The notes below the pieces were generated by a model. That model searched no databases, was not told where the DNA came from, and saw only the letters and a program-made list of their open reading frames with translations. 16,979 nucleotides of DNA, taken from NCBI GenBank assembly GCA_900548535.1, contig URLG01000056.1, forward strand, positions 1 through 16,979, given 5' to 3'. Source of the DNA: Candidatus Segatella intestinihominis. Lineage in GTDB: Bacteria > Bacteroidota > Bacteroidia > Bacteroidales > Bacteroidaceae. A program made the translations under genes and the position numbers. The first letter of the stretch is position 1. Every line of letters starts with the position of its first letter. Shown one piece after another: positions 7,482-13,877 of the stretch.

Positions 7482-8577
7482 TTTTTCCTATATTACTCAA
7501 TAATTCTTTTGCCGTCTCTGGTTTCATCGCTTCATCAAGCGGCATATCTTCGGGAGTTACAGCGATGACCTTATCGAAGCCAGCAGCCAGTAATGCCTCC
7601 TTGTCGCTGATGCCACCAGATATGAGCCAAACAGGAAGATTCGTATTTGCATTCTTAGCTCGTTCGAGAATTTTCTGCGGCATCTTTCCCATGAGCGTCT
7701 GCTTGTCGCTGTGTCCCTCTCCCGTTATCACAAGGTCGGCATCAGCCACGAGATGTTCAAAGTCTACTGCATCCAAAAGCAAGTCGGCACCCGAATGAAA
7801 CTCAGCATGGAAATACTGCAAGAAGGCATACCCCAAGCCACCAGCGGCACCAGCCCCTGGCATTTCACTCGCATCAACAATCGTATCTTGAGCAGAATGA
7901 TCATCATCCTGTTCCTTCTCAAAATGTTTCTTGCTAACCTCGGCAAACTTTCGTGCTCTGGCATCCAGAATCTCCACCATCTTGGCATCCGCTCCTTTCT
8001 GTGGAGCAAAGACATGGGCAGCGCCATTAGGACCACACAAAGGATTGGTCACATCCGAAGCCAAGACAAAGCTACAATCTTTGCGAATCTTCTTCCAGTC
8101 ATCACCCATCGCCTTGAGCATACCAATGCCGCAATCAGATGTAGCACTGCCTCCCAAGCCCACGATGAAGTGACGGATTCCCCGGCGATAGGCATGCATA
8201 ATCTGTTCGCCTACGCCCCAAGAAGTAGCCTTCATCGGATTGCGCTGTTCGGGTTCTATCAGAGCCAAGCCAGCCGTATTGGCTATCTCGATGATAGCCG
8301 TATCGTTGGCGATGCCATATTCCGCATCTATCCATCTCATCAAAGCATCATGGGCATGCATCGCCACTCGCTCTCCACCCATAGCCGAGAGAAAAGCATC
8401 CAGCATTCCGTCTCCCCCGTCGCTCATCTCCAAGGTTACGATATCAGCATTAACTCCTAACTCTTCACTCCTAACTCCTAACTCTTCACTCCTAACTCCT
8501 AACTGAAAATTCACTTCCTTGCTCGTCAGGCATCCTTTGTAAGAGTCACAAGCTATCACTATCTTCTTCTTTTCCAT
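7462..8577 (-). CDS. Glycerate 2-kinase (GlxK/GarK family) carrying an in-frame heptamer repeat
   Basis: 371 residues from the ATG at 8577 (MEKKKIVIACDSYKG). The family (PF02595) phosphorylates D-glycerate with ATP to 2-phosphoglycerate, feeding glycolysis. Visible signatures: IACDSYKG (8-15), MSDGGDGMLDAF (51-62), GLGGSATSDCGIGML, MPGAGAAGGLGYAF and ITGEGHSDKQTLMGKMP near the C-terminus, so the active site looks intact. Odd feature: residues 25-42 (QLGVRSEELGVRSEELGV) are encoded by a heptamer DNA array (8452-8504) and occupy the place where family members have the first helix after the xSKEV motif, lengthening that stretch by roughly 7 residues. Whether this lowers activity is unknown. An ATG at 8589 would add four residues. 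It is the first gene of an operon with the HAD phosphatase and diverges from the ECF sigma gene. Confidence 0.9.
   Translation of the reverse strand: MEKKKIVIACDSYKGCLTSKEVNFQLGVRSEELGVRSEELGVNADIVTLEMSDGGDGMLDAFLSAMGGERVAMHAHDALMRWIDAEYGIANDTAIIEIANTAGLALIEPEQRNPMKATSWGVGEQIMHAYRRGIRHFIVGLGGSATSDCGIGMLKAMGDDWKKIRKDCSFVLASDVTNPLCGPNGAAHVFAPQKGADAKMVEILDARARKFAEVSKKHFEKEQDDDHSAQDTIVDASEMPGAGAAGGLGYAFLQYFHAEFHSGADLLLDAVDFEHLVADADLVITGEGHSDKQTLMGKMPQKILERAKNANTNLPVWLISGGISDKEALLAAGFDKVIAVTPEDMPLDEAMKPETAKELLSNIGKNEIHNF
8452..8504 (-). repeat. In-frame heptamer array inside glycerate kinase
   Basis: On the plus strand there are seven consecutive 7-bp units plus AACT: AACTCCT, AACTCTT, CACTCCT, then the same three again, then AACTCCT. 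Three units make a 21-bp period, which encodes GVRSEEL in frame. The two 21-bp periods are identical. The array resembles the intergenic one at 2028-2059, which suggests a mobile or expanding sequence that landed in a gene. Confidence 0.92.
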
Positions 8578-8610
8578 AATCCGTAGCATCCATTTTTACA
8601 TAATCGTCCA

Positions 8611-8618
8611 CAAAAGTA
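8611..8618 (-). promoter_or_regulatory. Promoter -7 box for the glycerate kinase operon
   Basis: TACTTTTG on the minus strand (8618-8611) matches TAnnTTTG and lies 33 bp before the ATG at 8577. No TTTG sits at the expected -33 position; the upstream DNA is a long A/T run (8621-8658). Confidence 0.5.
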
Positions 8619-8711
8619 ACAAAAAAATGAAAAAAAAGAGTTTTTTTAAAATCTATTTTGAGAAATATACGTTTATATGAGTAAAAGTACAAACATAAAA
8701 ACAAGAAACGA

Positions 8712-9221
8712 ATGAATATAGGCAACAAAAAGCTCATAGAAAAACTGGAGAGCCTTGTCAATGAACGACAAGACTGGCTATTTCGTTTTGCCTACATTCG
8801 AATCGGGCAACGCGAGGATGCCGAAGACATTGTGCAAGAGGTATTGCTTGCAGCCTTCAAGAAACTGAAAGAAGGACTCAAGGTGGAAGAACTCGACCGA
8901 TACATCATCCGCTCCGTAAGCAACGCATGCCGAGACTACTTGCGCAAAAAACGTCCGCAAATCATTGCTATCAATGAAGCGGCAAGCATGCCTACCAGCA
9001 ATGGTGACAAACAGATACATGAGGAATTTCTCAGAATATCGAAACTGCTGGAAGACATTCCGCAAGAACAAGCGGAAATCGTAAGAATGAAATGTTACGA
9101 TAACCTGACATTCCGAGAAATAGCGGAACTGGAGGAATTACCAGAAGCCACTATGAAATCTCGCTATCGCTATGCCATCCAACATATTCAACAACAATTA
9201 AGAAAGGAAAAACGAGTATGA
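8712..9221 (+). CDS. ECF-type RNA polymerase sigma factor
   Basis: 169 residues, the size of group IV (ECF) sigma factors, which consist of regions 2 and 4 only. Region 2 (about 15-80) contains FAYIRIGQREDAEDIVQEV, matching region 2.2 (core RNA polymerase binding), followed by YIIRSVSNACRDYLRKKR, matching the -10 recognition part. Region 4 (about 105-165) contains LEDIPQEQAEIVRMK and the helix-turn-helix FREIAELEELPEATMKSRYRYAIQ, which reads the -35 element. It would direct RNA polymerase to a specific set of promoters. The next gene starts within its stop codon (ATGA, 9218-9221), so the two are coupled; this next gene has a membrane segment and may control it. No standard promoter is clear upstream, which would fit autoregulation from its own promoter type. 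Confidence 0.9.
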   Translation: MNIGNKKLIEKLESLVNERQDWLFRFAYIRIGQREDAEDIVQEVLLAAFKKLKEGLKVEELDRYIIRSVSNACRDYLRKKRPQIIAINEAASMPTSNGDKQIHEEFLRISKLLEDIPQEQAEIVRMKCYDNLTFREIAELEELPEATMKSRYRYAIQHIQQQLRKEKRV

Positions 9222-9826
9222 AAGATCTCACAAACATCAATAACAATCATGAATTTGAGGATATAGAGCAACTGCTCCAACCTCAATGTGATTTCCATGC
9301 CTCCTCCCAAACCAAGCAACAAGTAATAGAGAAGGCAAGGAAGAGCTTGGTCAGCCATCGCACCTTGCGTATCTTTCCATGGATTTGCGCAGCATGCGTG
9401 GCTGGCATCATCGCTATCATCCTGCAACCACCCAAGGATACCACTTCTGCGTCGGGCAATGCGACAATGGCTGTGAGAAAGGCTACACAGCCGATGCAAA
9501 AAGCTATGACGCAAGAAAAGAGTTTGACGGCAGAAAAGGAAAATACAGCAGAAAAAGCCATCACAGAAGAGAGCAGAACATACGAGAAGAAAAAGACTTT
9601 CGCCAAGCTCAACGCTCCCAAGAGAGAGGCTAAGCCTAAAGCTGATTTAGGTGATGACATGCCAGAAACGAAAGAAGCAGAAGGTCCAGTACGCTTCCCT
9701 ATGTCGACCTTGCCCAAAGAGCATCTTTTCAAAATGCAGACAGCAGAGGTTCAAGCCACTACATGCAATGCCGTGCAAAGTGAGGATGATTGCCTACAAG
9801 GACGGCGAATCATCGTTAAACTCTAA
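9218..9826 (+). CDS. Single-pass membrane protein, candidate anti-sigma factor
   Basis: 202 residues. An N-terminal region of about 50 residues, likely cytoplasmic, is followed by one membrane segment (about 53-69, IFPWICAACVAGIIAIIL). After it comes a low-complexity extracytoplasmic part rich in Lys, Glu, Ala and Thr (about 80-150) and a short C-terminal domain ending RRIIVKL. I do not recognise a named domain. The role is inferred from position and layout: it overlaps the ECF sigma stop codon by 4 bp, and in Bacteroidetes the gene after an ECF sigma is often a membrane anti-sigma that holds the sigma until an outside signal arrives. No zinc-binding HxxxCxxC motif is visible, so it is not a ZAS-type anti-sigma. 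It could instead be an unrelated membrane protein of the same operon. Confidence 0.75.
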   Translation: MKDLTNINNNHEFEDIEQLLQPQCDFHASSQTKQQVIEKARKSLVSHRTLRIFPWICAACVAGIIAIILQPPKDTTSASGNATMAVRKATQPMQKAMTQEKSLTAEKENTAEKAITEESRTYEKKKTFAKLNAPKREAKPKADLGDDMPETKEAEGPVRFPMSTLPKEHLFKMQTAEVQATTCNAVQSEDDCLQGRRIIVKL

Positions 9827-9870
9827 AGTAAGTATATATAATAAGGTATAAACATAAAAGAACAAAGAAC

Positions 9871-11106
9871 ATGAAAAAGTATATCATATATTTATTGCTC
9901 ATGATGTTCTCATCAATGGGAGCACAGGCACAAAAGTCTTATTTCAAAGAGGCTTTGGAGAAATTGGTAAGCAACAAGGCGTTCACCATAAATCAATCAG
10001 GAGCAAAAAGTGAGGTAGGAGACACCGCACAATGGAATTGGAAAAAATATCGCTTTAAAACTCTCAAGAAAGACAAGTTTCTCAAGGAACTGGACAGAAT
10101 CAACAAGGCTTTTCAGAAAGATTGCAATCAGCCAGCAACTGACTTTTACTATATGGTGGATGGAAACAACAACCCACTGGAGAGATGGATGAACTTTGAC
10201 ATAGCCGTAGGCAACGACCTTATTATGGTTGGAAATTTCTCGGCATATAGCGTCCTTATCAATCGCCAACAAATGGGTCACTCTGGCATGCGCAGAGTCT
10301 GTGCCATAGAATGGGGCCATATCATAGAGAATGGTTGGGTTAACGAAAAAGGCTATGAAGGGAACATCAGCATCGTAGAAGGAAAAGCTCCTTTAAACAA
10401 GCACCGCGTGGCAGATGATATAAACCAGCAACCATATAATGCCGTCCACTATACAGGTGTTCTTACCCCAATAGACACCCAAGAAGAAAAGGCTGCTCCA
10501 AAAGAAAAGACCAAAGAAGAAAAAGAAGAAGTGCCTAACGAGCAATTGACCAAGATGCTTAAAGATGCTCAGACCAACCTGAAAGGCAACTTTGAGATTA
10601 TTGGCAAGCGTGACCCAGAGCTTTGGGATCGTGGCTACTTTATCAGTTATAAAGACGAAACAGATATGTATGTAGAACCCATCCTTGTGGCTACCAACGG
10701 CACTAACTTCTCATACAAGCACGACCTGAAGGACATTACCCTCGGAAGAGTGAGAGCACTGATGAAAGATGGAACCATCTGCTCGGAATGGATAGACATT
10801 CCTTTTGTACCAGGAGAGATAGCAGAGCTAAGCGTACACAATGGTTACTACAGCCTCACTGGGTCAAGCTTCTACAAGCAGTGGGTGGAAGAGGAAAGCA
10901 AGAACCACAAAGATTGGGATGAGCGCAAGTACACAGAATATGCACTCAGCAATATCCATTCTCCTGGTATCATCTGCTATCTGTTCTATCAGAATTTGAT
11001 AAAAGGTTCTTCGAATCAAAAGAAAATACTCAAAGCCCTCCCTACAACTCAAAAAGAAAATCATGTGGGCCGATTTATCAAAAAGTATATGAACAATAAA
11101 TTATAA
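9871..11106 (+). CDS. Secreted protein of unknown function with a DUF4369-like C-terminal domain
   Basis: 411 residues with a clear signal peptide (MKKYIIYLLLMMFSSMGAQA, cut near residue 21), so periplasmic or surface-exposed. The N-terminal domain (about 22-165) is unrecognised. A charged Lys/Glu linker (about 205-230) leads to a beta-rich domain (about 240-340). Its shape (NFEIIGKRDPE, then a glycine-rich strand, then FVPGEIAELSVHNGYYSLTGSSF) resembles the DUF4369 domain of Bacteroidetes lipoproteins and thioredoxin-like proteins, judged by eye only. No thioredoxin CxxC motif follows. The gene begins 44 bp after the candidate anti-sigma gene with no terminator between, so it is probably the third gene of the sigma operon and may be part of the signal-sensing side or a target. 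Confidence 0.72.
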   Translation: MKKYIIYLLLMMFSSMGAQAQKSYFKEALEKLVSNKAFTINQSGAKSEVGDTAQWNWKKYRFKTLKKDKFLKELDRINKAFQKDCNQPATDFYYMVDGNNNPLERWMNFDIAVGNDLIMVGNFSAYSVLINRQQMGHSGMRRVCAIEWGHIIENGWVNEKGYEGNISIVEGKAPLNKHRVADDINQQPYNAVHYTGVLTPIDTQEEKAAPKEKTKEEKEEVPNEQLTKMLKDAQTNLKGNFEIIGKRDPELWDRGYFISYKDETDMYVEPILVATNGTNFSYKHDLKDITLGRVRALMKDGTICSEWIDIPFVPGEIAELSVHNGYYSLTGSSFYKQWVEEESKNHKDWDERKYTEYALSNIHSPGIICYLFYQNLIKGSSNQKKILKALPTTQKENHVGRFIKKYMNNKL

Positions 11107-11155
11107 AGAGTATGGGATAGGGACTAACAACATCTTTCTGATTGAATCTACAAGA

Positions 11156-11187
11156 TTTGTCAGCAAAGTTTAAAATATTTATCTTTT
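11156..11187 (+). promoter_or_regulatory. Candidate promoter of the Hsp20 gene
   Basis: TTTG at 11156-11159 and TATCTTTT at 11180-11187 (one mismatch to TAnnTTTG) are 20 nt apart. A start near 11193 would give a leader of about 250 nt before the Hsp20 ATG at 11446. Confidence 0.4.
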
Positions 11188-11432
11188 CATGTCAAATTTT
11201 CAGAACCGTTTGACAAGTTTGGCAAGGATTGTCTGCCCGATGAGGCTCGGATGCCAATGGCACGAGAGTTGCAACAGTATAGGGTGAAAGCGGAAGCCGA
11301 AAGGACAAGGGTCCGAAAGAGCTAAGTACTTGAAGCAGAAGCAATCAAGAACAAATAAATTAGATAAATAAAATAACAAACAGAAGTCCCGACGGAGCCA
11401 CAAGGCATCGAGAGGATGAGTAAAATAAAATC

Positions 11433-11437
11433 GGAGG
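11433..11437 (+). promoter_or_regulatory. Strong Shine-Dalgarno site deciding the Hsp20 start
   Basis: GGAGG at 11433-11437 lies 8 nt before the ATG at 11446. Such a site is rare among the genes of this window and argues for 11446 rather than the in-frame ATG at 11416 as the start. Confidence 0.75.
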
Positions 11438-11445
11438 TTTTAATT

Positions 11446-11889
11446 ATGTTGTTAGCTCGTAGAAACAATAATTCAGATTGGTTGACAAATTGGTTTGAGG
11501 ACAATTTCTTTGATACAGATTTGATGCCACATACCAACACAAGCGCTACCGCTCCTGCAACTAACATCAAGGAGAACGAGAAGGCTTACACCATGGAGGT
11601 TGCTGCTCCTGGTTTGAAGAAAGAGTGGGTTCGCATCAATCTTGACAACGACGGCAATCTCTGCATCGCCATCGAGAACAAGATGGAGCACAAGAATGAG
11701 GACAAGCACGAGCATTACTTGCGCCGTGAGTTCTCTTACAGCAACTACCAGCAGTGTTACACTTTGCCTGAGGATGCCGACCGTGAGAAGATTTCAGCCA
11801 AGGTTGCCGATGGCATACTTGAGGTTGAGATTCCTAAGCTGACTCCAAAGGAAGAGGCTAAGACCACCAAGAACATTGAGGTGAAGTAA
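11446..11889 (+). CDS. Small heat-shock protein, Hsp20/alpha-crystallin family
   Basis: 147 residues from the ATG chosen by the GGAGG site. These ATP-independent chaperones form oligomers and hold unfolding proteins in the cytoplasm until ATP-driven chaperones refold them. The short N-terminal arm (residues 1-38, DWLTNWFEDNFF) is followed by the alpha-crystallin domain (about 39-130): PATNIKENEKAYTMEVAAPGLKKE, the conserved arginines in YLRREFSY, CYTLPEDAD, and the signature ADGILEVEIPK at 121-131. The C-terminal tail ends KNIEVK, giving the I-x-V motif used for assembly. It is monocistronic: a candidate promoter lies about 260 bp upstream and a strong terminator about 90 bp downstream. Control by heat through the long leader is possible but not proven. 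Confidence 0.94.
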   Translation: MLLARRNNNSDWLTNWFEDNFFDTDLMPHTNTSATAPATNIKENEKAYTMEVAAPGLKKEWVRINLDNDGNLCIAIENKMEHKNEDKHEHYLRREFSYSNYQQCYTLPEDADREKISAKVADGILEVEIPKLTPKEEAKTTKNIEVK

Positions 11890-11978
11890 TCCTTCGTCCC
11901 AATGGAATTGATTACCAGCATCATTTTTGATTGATTCATATAAGATTGTTTTCATTTGGTTAGTTGGTTGATAATAGA

Positions 11979-12026
11979 AGGCAGATTCCAAGTCCAAGCG
12001 ACTTGGGGTCTGCCTTTTTTGTTTTT
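11979..12026 (+). terminator. Intrinsic terminator after Hsp20
   Basis: A stem of 16 bp with two G-T pairs: AGGCAGATTCCAAGTC (11979-11994) against GACTTGGGGTCTGCCT (12000-12015). The loop is 5 nt and a run of six T and more T-rich DNA follows (12015-12026). It is the clearest terminator in the window. Confidence 0.92.
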
Positions 12027-12070
12027 ACATGAGACACTGCATATACTTTTATTGAAAAGTAGTAAAAACA

Positions 12071-12102
12071 TTTGGTTATTAGAATGTTTCCCCGTAATTT
12101 TG
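12071..12102 (+). promoter_or_regulatory. Promoter of the 12131-13755 gene group
   Basis: TTTG at 12071-12074 and TAATTTTG at 12095-12102 are 20 nt apart, a good match to the Bacteroidetes pattern. The predicted start near 12109 gives a leader of about 20 nt before the ATG at 12131. Confidence 0.7.
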
Positions 12103-12130
12103 CAATGAATTATCTTAAGAAGAATAGCTT

Positions 12131-12328
12131 ATGCGTAAATATGAAGAAATAGAAGGTTGGCGTCTTTCCAATGGCAAAACCATCCGAGAGATAATTAATG
12201 CCGTACACGCAGAAGTAGAGCGCATCTATCTAGAAGCGTGGGCGAAAGGTATCTCCGTGCCATATTTCGAGGATGGCTGGGATACTTATTACAACAAACA
12301 TAACAGATCATCCAGCATTATGGTTTGA
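12131..12328 (+). CDS. Small protein of unknown function (65 aa)
   Basis: 65 residues, no signal peptide or membrane segment. The N-terminal half (GWRLSNGKTIREIINAVHAEVERIYLEAW) is likely a turn followed by a long amphipathic helix; the C-terminal half (GISVPYFEDGWDTYYNKHN) is aromatic-rich. I do not recognise it. It is supported by a good promoter 20-30 bp upstream and a terminator further upstream that isolates it from Hsp20. It is 46 bp ahead of the broken secreted-protein gene on the same strand with no terminator between, so it probably leads a three-gene transcript. Confidence 0.55.
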   Translation: MRKYEEIEGWRLSNGKTIREIINAVHAEVERIYLEAWAKGISVPYFEDGWDTYYNKHNRSSSIMV

Positions 12329-12374
12329 CCTATATTTCAAAGATCTTTTCAATAATCTAAAATAAAATTCTTTT

Positions 12375-13049
12375 ATGAAATATCCTATAGAAATTAAATA
12401 CAATCTTGTAAGATTTTCCCTCTTAATGAGCGTTTTGATTTATTGTATGGGAACAGTTAATATGCAAGCCCAGACCTGCGAGGGACGTGTATGCCTAAAA
12501 AATAACACCAAGCAACTCTATGTTGGAAATGATCGAATAGAAATTCCTCGAAAGAAAAAAGACGTACAAGTTTACCGAAACTTCTTTTCTCGCCAATGCC
12601 AGAGCAATATGATTCCGATAGCAAGCATTGATTCTGTCGTGGTGTGGAATGCTACTTCATAACAGAACGCACGTATATTGGTCCCATTGGAGAATGTAGG
12701 TTGGAGTTGGCTGTATGTCAATCATCCACAAATCCAAGTTTATATCTACGCCTCACAAGGCTATTCTGTAACAGATATGGGAGGCATGAAAGCTTATCAA
12801 GGTAACACTGTTGCCGCATTGTTTCTCATTCCGAGTAAGACGGCATGTGATTTCTATATCAAGCAACCTAATGGTAAACTTGTTTGTTTAGGGGATGTCT
12901 ATAAGAAATGCGACAAGTCTTTTATCCGTGAACTTTGCCACAGCGCAGGACTAACACAGGAATGGGAACAGAGACTCATAGAACTAAGAGAGTACAATCG
13001 AAGCTCCATGATACAACGAGTAGTAGAAATATTAGATGATAAACAATAA
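12375..13049 (+). pseudogene. Secreted-protein gene interrupted by an in-frame TAA
   Basis: The frame runs from ATG 12375 to TAA at 13047-13049 but is cut by a TAA at 12660-12662, codon 96. Both halves are in the same frame with nothing inserted, so a single base change (for example CAA or GAA to TAA) explains the break. Part one (95 residues) has a signal peptide (hydrophobic about 14-30, cut near MQA-Q33) and ends SVVVWNATS. Part two resumes QNARILVPLENVGWSWLY and has no ATG until MGGMKAY (residue 135); a TTG at 12678 is the only earlier start candidate. The restored product of 224 residues resembles the next gene (227 residues) in length and in local features, for example FYIKQPNGK against WYALKPNGQ. 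No function is recognised. A short secreted 95-residue product may still be made. Confidence 0.7.
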
Positions 13050-13071
13050 CAACTAACAGAAAGGACACATT

Positions 13072-13755
13072 ATGAAGACAATGAAGATTTGGCTGCTTTT
13101 TTTGGCAGTAATGATGGTAGCTATTTCAGCACACGCACGTAAGAACAATGACCCAGAAATGCGCCATGTACGCCTCACGATGATGGACGGCAAACAAGTG
13201 GAGGGTTATATACCGAAGAAGTATATGACTTGGATGCTAGAATATCAGGTGAGACTTTCCGAGAATCCTAATGGCAAAAAAGCCAAGAAGTATGATGTTG
13301 AGAAGGTGGCCAAGATGGAGTGGCTCGCACGCACAGAGGAGCATCCAGAAGGCGAGGTGTGGGAGCATGCCCAAACCATAGCTCGCAATTCGATTCGAGC
13401 AGTCAAAGAGGACCGTCTTATGGAACTCCTTTACCGTGGCAAGAATGCATCAGTCTATAGAGTTCACGTATTCCTGCCGGGTAATGGCATCAACACAGGA
13501 AACTCATGGGCCACTTGGTATGCCTTGAAGCCAAATGGACAGGAACGAGCATTCATTCTTTACAATGCTTCACTTGACAAAATGAGCAGTTTGGATAGGC
13601 AATTCAAGGATCAAAAAGAATATGAGGGACTGAAAGAATACATACTAGAATGGTGGAACAAAGACAAGAAATTAGCTAGGAAACAGATTAATGATGGTGT
13701 TGCTATTTTCTGCCATATCTACGATGAATGGAATGCTAACGCAGGAAAAAAATAA
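13072..13755 (+). CDS. Secreted protein of unknown function (227 aa)
   Basis: A signal peptide (MKTMKIWLLFLAVMMVAISAHA, cut near residue 22) points to the periplasm or cell surface; no lipobox cysteine is present. The mature part begins with a beta-hairpin-like stretch (VRLTMMDGKQVEGYIPKKY, about 33-51) similar to small barrel domains that bear the pattern 'L..DG..V.G.I'. The middle is mixed (residues 75-165, with WYALKPNGQERAFILYN) and the C-terminal part is helical and charged (165-227). I do not recognise the family. It starts 22 bp after the broken gene and is probably its paralogue, in the same transcript. A hairpin follows the stop and then an inverted-repeat element. Confidence 0.78.
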   Translation: MKTMKIWLLFLAVMMVAISAHARKNNDPEMRHVRLTMMDGKQVEGYIPKKYMTWMLEYQVRLSENPNGKKAKKYDVEKVAKMEWLARTEEHPEGEVWEHAQTIARNSIRAVKEDRLMELLYRGKNASVYRVHVFLPGNGINTGNSWATWYALKPNGQERAFILYNASLDKMSSLDRQFKDQKEYEGLKEYILEWWNKDKKLARKQINDGVAIFCHIYDEWNANAGKK

Positions 13756-13769
13756 AAGTTCCTCACTAC

Positions 13770-13822
13770 GGCACTAAAGTGCCCTCACCGAGGGCACTTT
13801 GGTGCTCTAGGCAGGCACTTTT
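13770..13822 (+). terminator. Strong hairpin after the 227-aa gene, likely terminator
   Basis: AAAGTGCCCTC (13776-13786) pairs perfectly with GAGGGCACTTT (13790-13800) around a 3-nt loop, and GCAC/GTGC extends it past one wobble pair. A second GGCACTTTT (13814-13822) could form an alternative stem with AAAGTGCC and is directly followed by T-rich DNA. The hairpin itself is not followed by a classic T-run. Confidence 0.6.
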
Positions 13823-13877
13823 CTAATAATCGGGATAAGGATTCCGTTACTACGAGGTTGTAGAAACATAGTTTCGA

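Larger units (their letters stand above)
11107..11445 (+). other. Gene-free stretch: long Hsp20 leader with hairpins and a decayed or short open frame
   Basis: No convincing full gene lies here. From about 11146 one plus frame is open to TAA at 11323-11325, then open again to TAA at 11356-11358. Its last part from ATG 11251 (MPMARELQQYRVKAEAERT...) is protein-like and could be a gene remnant or a leader peptide. Two hairpins are visible: CTCG-GA-TGCC-AAT-GGCA-CGAG at 11246-11266 and GGAC-AAGG-GTCC at 11303-11314. The DNA is more GC-rich than the flanks (11220-11325) and may fold as an RNA regulatory leader for the heat-shock gene. Confidence 0.4.

Noticed and set aside
8452..8504. Minisatellite as sequencing or assembly artefact
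   Set aside because: The array keeps the frame, is flanked by intact conserved motifs, and related arrays occur at two other sites, so it is most likely real.
9834..9846. Shared 13-mer TATATAATAAGGT at 9834-9846 and about 1618-1630
   Set aside because: One copy is within cls coding sequence and the other in a short AT-rich gap; no further structure supports a functional element.
11200..11403. 67-codon minus-strand frame upstream of Hsp20
   Set aside because: Its Cys/Phe/Leu-rich translation has no recognisable features, and there is no promoter upstream on that strand.
11416..11445. ATG at 11416 as start of Hsp20
   Set aside because: The GGAGG site 8 nt before ATG 11446 and the usual Hsp20 N-terminus favour the later start.
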